From Streptacidiphilus neutrinimicus (GTDB lineage Bacteria; Actinomycetota; Actinomycetes; Streptomycetales; Streptomycetaceae): 33,683 nt of DNA. The notes beneath the pieces are model-generated. The model saw nothing but the letters and a program-made list of their open reading frames with translations, was not told where the DNA came from and ran no database searches. The translations under genes were made by a program, and so were the position numbers. Location: NCBI RefSeq assembly GCF_000787815.1, contig NZ_BBPO01000010.1, forward strand, positions 24,840-58,522, read 5' to 3'. Each line of letters begins with the position of its first letter. Position 1 is the stretch's first letter. Shown here piece after piece: positions 29,230-33,683 of the stretch.

Positions 29230-31992
29230 ATGGCTGCTGTGGCCTCGACTCACGGAACAACACGGGGAACGACGGTCGCGCTGCTGGGGGTGCGGCATCA
29301 CGGGCCTGGTTCGGCGCGGGCCGTGGGCGCCGCGCTCGCCCAGTTCCGGCCCGACGCGGTGCTGATCGAGGGGCCGCCGGAGGCGGACGCCCTGCTGCCG
29401 CTGGCGGCGAGCAAGGAGATGGCGCCGCCGGTCGCCCTCCTCGCCCACGTCGTGGACGAGCCCTCGCGGGCGGCGTTCTGGCCCTTCGCGGCCTTCTCGC
29501 CGGAGTGGGTCGCGCTGCGCTACGCGCTGGACGCGGAGGTGCCGGTGCGCTTCATCGACCTGCCGGCCGCACACACCTTCGCGCTCGCCGCCCACGCCGC
29601 GACGCGGGACGAGCCGAGGGACGAGCCGGCCCGAGCCGAGGACACCGCCGAGGCGGTCCCCGTCACCAGCGACGGCGGGGAGAGCAGCAGCGGGGGCGTC
29701 GACGGTGGCGGCGGCGACGATGGCGGTGCGGGTGAGCCGGAGAACGCTCACCGGTTCGATCCGATCGCCGAACTCGCCCGGGCAGCGGGGCAGGAGGACG
29801 CGGAGCGCTGGTGGGACGACGTCGTCGAGCACGTGGGCCACGAGCTCCGGGCCGGCGGCGAGGGCTCGGACGTCGGGCCCGACGTGGGGGCCGTGCCGGG
29901 AGCGGCGCCCGCGCGGGCCGCACCGGACGCACTGGCTCCGTTCCAGGTGCTGGCGGAGGCCATGACGGTGCTCCGCGAGCAGGCGCCCGAGGCGCCGGAG
30001 GACGCCCGCCGCGAGGCGTACATGCGCAAGCAGATCAGGGCGGCCGCACGGGCCGGACACGAGCGCATCGCCGTGGTCTGCGGCGCCTGGCACGTGCCGG
30101 CGCTCGCGGCCAAAGTGACCGTCGCAGCGGACAACGCCCTGCTGCGCGGGCTGCCCAAGGCCCCCGTGGAGGTCACCTGGGTTCCGTGGACGCACCGGCG
30201 TCTGGGCCAGCACACGGGCTACGGCGCGGGCATCGCCTCGCCCGGCTGGTACCAGCACCTCTTCGAGGCCAGGGGCCGCGATGTCGTCGAGCGGTGGTTC
30301 ACCAGGATGGCGGCGCTGCTGCGGGAGGAGGACCACCCGGTCTCCTCGGCGCACGTCATCGAGGCGGTTCGGCTCGCCGGAACCCTGGCCGCCGTGCGCG
30401 GGCGGCCGTTGGCGGGGCTGACGGAGACGATCGACGCGGCGCGGGCGGTGCTCTGCGACGGCTCGGACGTGCCGTTGCGTCTGATCGAGGAGAAGCTCGT
30501 CGTCGGCGACGCCTTGGGCCAGGTGCCCGAGGCGGCGCCCGCGGTGCCGCTGCAAAGGGATCTGACGCGGCTGCAACGCAGGCTGCGTCTCAGGCCCGAG
30601 GCACGGGTGCGGGCGCTCGACCTGGATCTGCGCAAGCAGCTCGACGCCGAGCGGAGCCGGCTGCTGCACCGGCTGGCACTGCTCGGCATCGACTGGGCGG
30701 TGCCCGCCGCCTCCAGGACCCGTTCGACCGGAACGTTCCGCGAGAGCTGGGAGCTCGCCTGGGAGCCGGAGTTGGCGGTCCGGGTGGCAGAGGCGGGCGT
30801 CTGGGGCACGACGGTCGAGGCCGCGGCCTCGGCGCGGACGGCGGCGCGCGCCATCGAGGCCCAGCGGCTGGGGGACGTCACCGCGCTGGCGGAGCGCTGC
30901 CTGCTGGCGGCGTTGCCGGAAGCCCTGCCGGTCGTGCTGCGCTGCCTGGGCGACCGGGCGGCGCTGGACACGGATGTCGCCCACCTCGCCGAGGCCCTGC
31001 CCGCCCTGGTGCGCTCCCTGCGCTACGGCGACGTCCGGGCGACGGGCACCGCGCTCCTCGCGGAGCTCGCGGGCTCGCTCGCGACCCGCATCTGCATCGG
31101 CCTTCCGGCCGCCGCCACCGCGCTGGACCCGGTGGCGGCGCAGGCCCTCGCCGAGCACGTCGCCGCCACCCACACCGCGGTCGGGCTTCTGGCCTCGGCA
31201 ACGGCGGACACAGGCGGCCTCGCCGACGCTGAGGTCGCCGCAGACCTGACGGACGTCACCGAACCCACCGAACTCACCGACCTCACCGACGCCTCGGACC
31301 CGACGGATGCCACGGGCCCGACGGATGTCACGGGCCCGACGGATGTCACGGACCCGACGGACCTCACGGGCCCGACTGACGCCACGGACCGGACGGACGT
31401 CACGAACCCGACTGACGCCACAGACCGGAGCGTTGTGGGTTCCGCCGCCCGCCGTGTCGCTCCTGTCGACGCCGACGGGGTGCGGGCGCGCTGGGAGGCG
31501 TGTCTGCGGACGCTGGTCGCGCGGGAGGCGGTGGCCGCCGTGGTGCGCGGGCGGGCTGCGCGACTGCTGCTGGACGACGGCGGACTCCCGGACGACGAGG
31601 CGGCGCGGCTCCTGGGTCTGGCACTGACGCCCGGGGTGCCGCCGGCCGAGGGCGCGGCATGGGTCGACGGGTTCCTCGCAGGGAGCGGGGTGCTGCTGGT
31701 GCACGACCGGCGTCTGCTGCAACTCGTCGACGCGTGGATCACAGCGATCCCGGCAGCGGCCTTCCCGGACGTCCTGCCGCTGCTGCGGCGCACCTTCTCC
31801 CGCCTGGAGGCCGGTGTCCGGCGTGGTGTGGGCGAGCTGATCCGCGCGGGCGCCCGGGACGCCCCCGGCGGCATGCCGGGCGAGGCGCCACGCGGCTTCG
31901 CCGCCGAGCTGGACATCGAGCAGGCCGCCCCGGCCCTGGCCACCGTGCATCTGATACTCGGACATCTCCAGGGAGAGGAAGGGCCTCGATGA
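29230..31992 (+). CDS. DUF5682-like protein with TIKI/TraB/ChaN-type motifs
   Basis: A 920-residue cytoplasmic protein. The N-terminal region shows the signature of the TIKI/TraB/ChaN/EreA superfamily: LLGVRHHGPGS (residues 18-28, His23/His24), then LIEGPPEAD with Glu47 at the end of the next strand, and, about 240 residues later, YMRKQIRAA followed by VVCGAWHVPAL with His288. In that superfamily these residues form a metal site or active site. An acidic, Gly-rich loop of about 75 residues (near 145-215) interrupts the domain. The rest is helical, with an 18-bp-unit Thr/Asp/Pro repeat at residues 675-734. ATG at 29230 follows AGGAAGG closely; GTG at 29239 is an alternative. Its stop overlaps the VWA start (ATGA), so it is translated together with that protein. 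Enzymatic activity is unproven. Confidence 0.8.
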   Translation: MAAVASTHGTTRGTTVALLGVRHHGPGSARAVGAALAQFRPDAVLIEGPPEADALLPLAASKEMAPPVALLAHVVDEPSRAAFWPFAAFSPEWVALRYALDAEVPVRFIDLPAAHTFALAAHAATRDEPRDEPARAEDTAEAVPVTSDGGESSSGGVDGGGGDDGGAGEPENAHRFDPIAELARAAGQEDAERWWDDVVEHVGHELRAGGEGSDVGPDVGAVPGAAPARAAPDALAPFQVLAEAMTVLREQAPEAPEDARREAYMRKQIRAAARAGHERIAVVCGAWHVPALAAKVTVAADNALLRGLPKAPVEVTWVPWTHRRLGQHTGYGAGIASPGWYQHLFEARGRDVVERWFTRMAALLREEDHPVSSAHVIEAVRLAGTLAAVRGRPLAGLTETIDAARAVLCDGSDVPLRLIEEKLVVGDALGQVPEAAPAVPLQRDLTRLQRRLRLRPEARVRALDLDLRKQLDAERSRLLHRLALLGIDWAVPAASRTRSTGTFRESWELAWEPELAVRVAEAGVWGTTVEAAASARTAARAIEAQRLGDVTALAERCLLAALPEALPVVLRCLGDRAALDTDVAHLAEALPALVRSLRYGDVRATGTALLAELAGSLATRICIGLPAAATALDPVAAQALAEHVAATHTAVGLLASATADTGGLADAEVAADLTDVTEPTELTDLTDASDPTDATGPTDVTGPTDVTDPTDLTGPTDATDRTDVTNPTDATDRSVVGSAARRVAPVDADGVRARWEACLRTLVAREAVAAVVRGRAARLLLDDGGLPDDEAARLLGLALTPGVPPAEGAAWVDGFLAGSGVLLVHDRRLLQLVDAWITAIPAAAFPDVLPLLRRTFSRLEAGVRRGVGELIRAGARDAPGGMPGEAPRGFAAELDIEQAAPALATVHLILGHLQGEEGPR
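31252..31431 (+). repeat. Ten 18-bp units in the TIKI-like gene (Thr/Asp/Pro hexapeptides)
   Basis: Exactly 180 nt encode ten hexapeptides with the consensus D-[VAL]-T-[DGN]-P-T (for example DATGPT, DVTGPT, DVTDPT). DNA identity is highest in the middle units, where GACGGATGTCACGGGCCC recurs. The block looks like a flexible linker between two helical parts. Confidence 0.92.
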
Positions 31993-33272
31993 CCTCGACC
32001 ACAGCCGCCCGGCTCACAACAGCGCCCGGTGCAGCCTCTACGCCCGGTGCAGCCTCTACGTCTGGAGCAGCCTCTACGCCTGGAGCCGCCTCTACGCCCG
32101 GTGCAGCCTGTACGTACGGAAGCCCCGACATCGAGGGTGGCCGTGAGGAACGGCTTCGGCGTTGGCGGCTCGTGCTCGGGGGCGAGGCCGACGGGACGGG
32201 CTGCTCGTTGAGCGGCCGCGACGCGGCCATGGACCGGACGTTGGCGGCGGTGTACGCGCCCCGTGCCGAGGGCGGGGGCGGCCCGCGCAGCGGCGGGCTC
32301 GGCGGGTCGGCACCGCAGGTCGCGCGGTGGCTGGGCGACATCCGCGGTTACTTCCCGAGCAGCGTCGTGCAGGTGATGCAGCAGGACGCCATCGAACGTC
32401 TGGGACTGACCCGGTTGCTGATGGAACCGGAGATGCTGGAGGCGGTCGAGCCCGACGTGCACCTCGTCGGAACACTGATATCGCTCGGCAAGGCACTGCC
32501 GGAGACCACGCGCGAGACGGCCCGTGCTGTCGTGCGCAAGGTGGTCGCGGATCTGGAGCGACGCATCGCCACGAAGACCCGCTCCGTGGTCGGGGGCGCG
32601 CTCGACCGGAGCGCGCGGACCAACCGGCCGCGGCACCGCGACATCGACTGGGATCGCACCATCCGGGCCAACCTGCGCAACTACCTCCCGGAGCACCGCA
32701 CCGTCGTGCCGGAGCGGCTGGTCGGTTACGCGCGGGCACAGCAGGCGCTGAAGAAGGAGGTGATCCTCTGCATCGACCAGTCCGGTTCGATGGCGGCCTC
32801 GGTCGTCCACTCGTCCGTCTTCGGGGCCGTGCTGGCGTCGATGCCGTCGCTGCGCACCCGGCTGGTGGTCTTCGACACGTCCGTGGTCGATCTGACCGAG
32901 GAGCTGTCCGACCCGGTGGACGTGCTCTTCGGCGTCCAGCTCGGCGGGGGGACGGACATCAACCGGGCTCTGGCCTACTGCCAGTCGAAGATCTCTCGGC
33001 CGGCGGACACGGTGGTGGTTTTGATCAGCGATCTGTACGAGGGCGGCATCCGTGACGAGATGCTCAAGCGTGTGGCGGCGATGAAGTCGGCAGGTGTGGA
33101 GTTCGTCGCGCTGCTGGCGCTGAGTGACGAGGGCGCGCCCTCCTATGACCGTGAGCACGCGGCGGCGCTGGCCGCCCTGGATGCGCCGGCCTTCGCCTGC
33201 ACACCGGACCTGTTCCCCGAGGTGATGGCCGCCGCGCTGCAGAAGCGGCCGCTGCCGGTTCCCGAGCGGTGA
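31989..33272 (+). CDS. VWA-domain protein, partner of the MoxR ATPase
   Basis: A 427-residue cytoplasmic protein. After a low-complexity N-terminus with five GAASTP-like repeats (residues 14-43) comes a helical middle region, including the conserved RDIDWDRTIRANLRNY stretch, then a von Willebrand factor A domain with a complete metal-ion-dependent adhesion site: DQSGSM at 263-268, Thr322 in GGGTD, and Asp348 in LISDLYEGG. It resembles the CoxE/ViaA-type VWA proteins that act with MoxR ATPases to bind client proteins. ATG overlaps the preceding stop, giving translational coupling. The gene ends at a 27-bp tandem duplication that includes its stop codon. Confidence 0.9.
   Translation: MTSTTAARLTTAPGAASTPGAASTSGAASTPGAASTPGAACTYGSPDIEGGREERLRRWRLVLGGEADGTGCSLSGRDAAMDRTLAAVYAPRAEGGGGPRSGGLGGSAPQVARWLGDIRGYFPSSVVQVMQQDAIERLGLTRLLMEPEMLEAVEPDVHLVGTLISLGKALPETTRETARAVVRKVVADLERRIATKTRSVVGGALDRSARTNRPRHRDIDWDRTIRANLRNYLPEHRTVVPERLVGYARAQQALKKEVILCIDQSGSMAASVVHSSVFGAVLASMPSLRTRLVVFDTSVVDLTEELSDPVDVLFGVQLGGGTDINRALAYCQSKISRPADTVVVLISDLYEGGIRDEMLKRVAAMKSAGVEFVALLALSDEGAPSYDREHAAALAALDAPAFACTPDLFPEVMAAALQKRPLPVPER
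32028..32117 (+). repeat. Five 18-bp units in the VWA gene (GAASTP repeats)
   Basis: Ninety nt encode GAASTP, GAASTS, GAASTP, GAASTP and GAACTY. The DNA unit GGTGCAGCCTCTACGCCC is almost unchanged between copies and uses TCT and GCA codons that are otherwise rare here, so the expansion looks recent. Confidence 0.93.
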
Positions 33273-33302
33273 GGACCGCTGCCGGTTCCCGAGCGGTGAG
33301 GA
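33249..33302. repeat. Perfect 27-bp tandem duplication across the VWA stop codon
   Basis: The 27 bp at 33249-33275, from CCGCTGCCGG to GGTGAGGA, are repeated without change at 33276-33302. Copy 1 contains the VWA stop (TGA 33270-33272); copy 2 is untranslated and carries a second TGA at 33297-33299. Confidence 0.97.
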
Positions 33303-33358
33303 AGGCGGACGCGGCCGTGGTGGGAGGCGCGGGCGGTCCTGCCCGGACGCCCCTGCGG

Positions 33359-33683
33359 CTACGGGAGCGGGAGGGCTGCCCAGACGGTCTTGCCCTCGAG
33401 GCCCGGGCGGGGGAGCGAGCCCCAGGCGGCGGCGAAGGTGTCGATCAGGAGCATGCCCCGGCCGCACTCGTCGTCCTCGCCGGGCTGCTCGACCTGGGGG
33501 ATGTCGTCGCCGTCCTCGTCGTCGACCTCGACGAAGAGGAGGCCGCGCGCGCTCCACAGGCGGCAGTGGAGGCGGCGGCTGGGCGTGTGGCGGACGGCGT
33601 TGCCGACCAGTTCGGACATGCAGAGCTCGGTGTCGGCGAGCGTCTGGGGGCACAGCCGCCACATCGCGGCGGTGATCCGGACG
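33359..33683 (-). CDS. RsbW-like ATP-binding regulator, N-terminus missing (partial)
   Basis: The frame runs off the right edge of the window, so the start is not seen; 107 residues are present. They contain the N-box ELVGNAVRHT and the G-box CGRGMLLIDTFAAAWG of the GHKL ATPase fold, in the single-domain arrangement of actinobacterial anti-sigma-factor-like ATP-binding proteins (RsbW/SpoIIAB relatives, HATPase_c_2). An acidic insert (DDEDGDDIPQVEQ) lies between the two boxes. Such proteins are abundant in Streptomyces and may bind sigma factors or anti-anti-sigma factors. It is convergent with the VWA gene and probably unrelated to that operon. Confidence 0.82.
   Translation of the reverse strand, partial: VRITAAMWRLCPQTLADTELCMSELVGNAVRHTPSRRLHCRLWSARGLLFVEVDDEDGDDIPQVEQPGEDDECGRGMLLIDTFAAAWGSLPRPGLEGKTVWAALPLP

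Noticed and set aside
31252-31431. Insertion of a mobile element in the TIKI-like gene
   Set aside because: The block is exactly ten in-frame 18-bp units without terminal inverted repeats or target duplication; simple repeat expansion explains it.
24768-33272. The system as a recent horizontal insertion
   Set aside because: Codon and GC usage match the flanks, and no integrase, transposase, tRNA or flanking repeats are seen, although transfer in the distant past cannot be excluded.

Overview
The window is chromosomal DNA from a very high-GC actinomycete of the Streptomyces, Kitasatospora or Streptacidiphilus kind. The basis is third-codon-position G/C bias throughout, many GTG starts, frequent TANNNT boxes 6 to 8 nt upstream of start codons (leaderless style), and the gene set itself: guaA beside a ChoD-like oxidase, an Rv0948c-type chorismate mutase, UvrD/PcrA with a M23 peptidase, and a coenzyme B12 mutase small subunit. 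All names come from reading motifs and from memory of the families; no database search was run.

Left part (1-12.8 kb), mostly core metabolism. The window opens inside a membrane protein, probably the sensor end of a Ser/Thr kinase. Then come a flavin disulfide reductase, a gene-free stretch with a 29-bp tandem repeat, a succinate-semialdehyde dehydrogenase, a ChoD-like GMC oxidoreductase, a small hypothetical gene, a TMEM175-type channel, about 770 nt without a gene, chorismate mutase, guaA, a class II aldolase-family protein and a DoxX-family membrane protein. Directly before chorismate mutase I see an unannotated 22-codon leader peptide with five Phe/Tyr codons in its first ten, followed by a hairpin and T residues. 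This looks like a transcription attenuator for Phe/Tyr synthesis.

Middle part (12.8-24.7 kb). A divergent PspC/LiaF-like membrane protein and a PspC-fused histidine kinase with a NarL-type regulator form an envelope-stress module. Next are a PhzF-family protein whose usual catalytic Glu is His, RNA 2'-phosphotransferase KptA, a low-molecular-weight phosphatase, PcrA/UvrD helicase, a membrane-anchored M23 peptidase, an esterase/lipase, and IcmB with helically phased repeats upstream.

Right part (24.7-33.3 kb). This holds the most interesting system: two divergent transcription units made of a DUF5691-like helical-repeat protein and a SWIM zinc-finger protein (minus strand), and a MoxR-type AAA+ ATPase, a 920-aa protein with TIKI/TraB/ChaN-like motifs (DUF5682-like) and a VWA protein with an intact metal site (plus strand). 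The AAA+/VWA pair suggests an ATP-driven remodelling machine; the TIKI-like protein is the likely hydrolase or ligand-binding component and SWIM/DUF5691 likely adaptors. The role is unknown. The window ends inside a minus-strand RsbW-like ATP-binding gene.

A recurring oddity is micro-duplication: 18-bp repeats inside three proteins, a 29-bp intergenic array, and perfect tandem copies across the stop codons of two genes.
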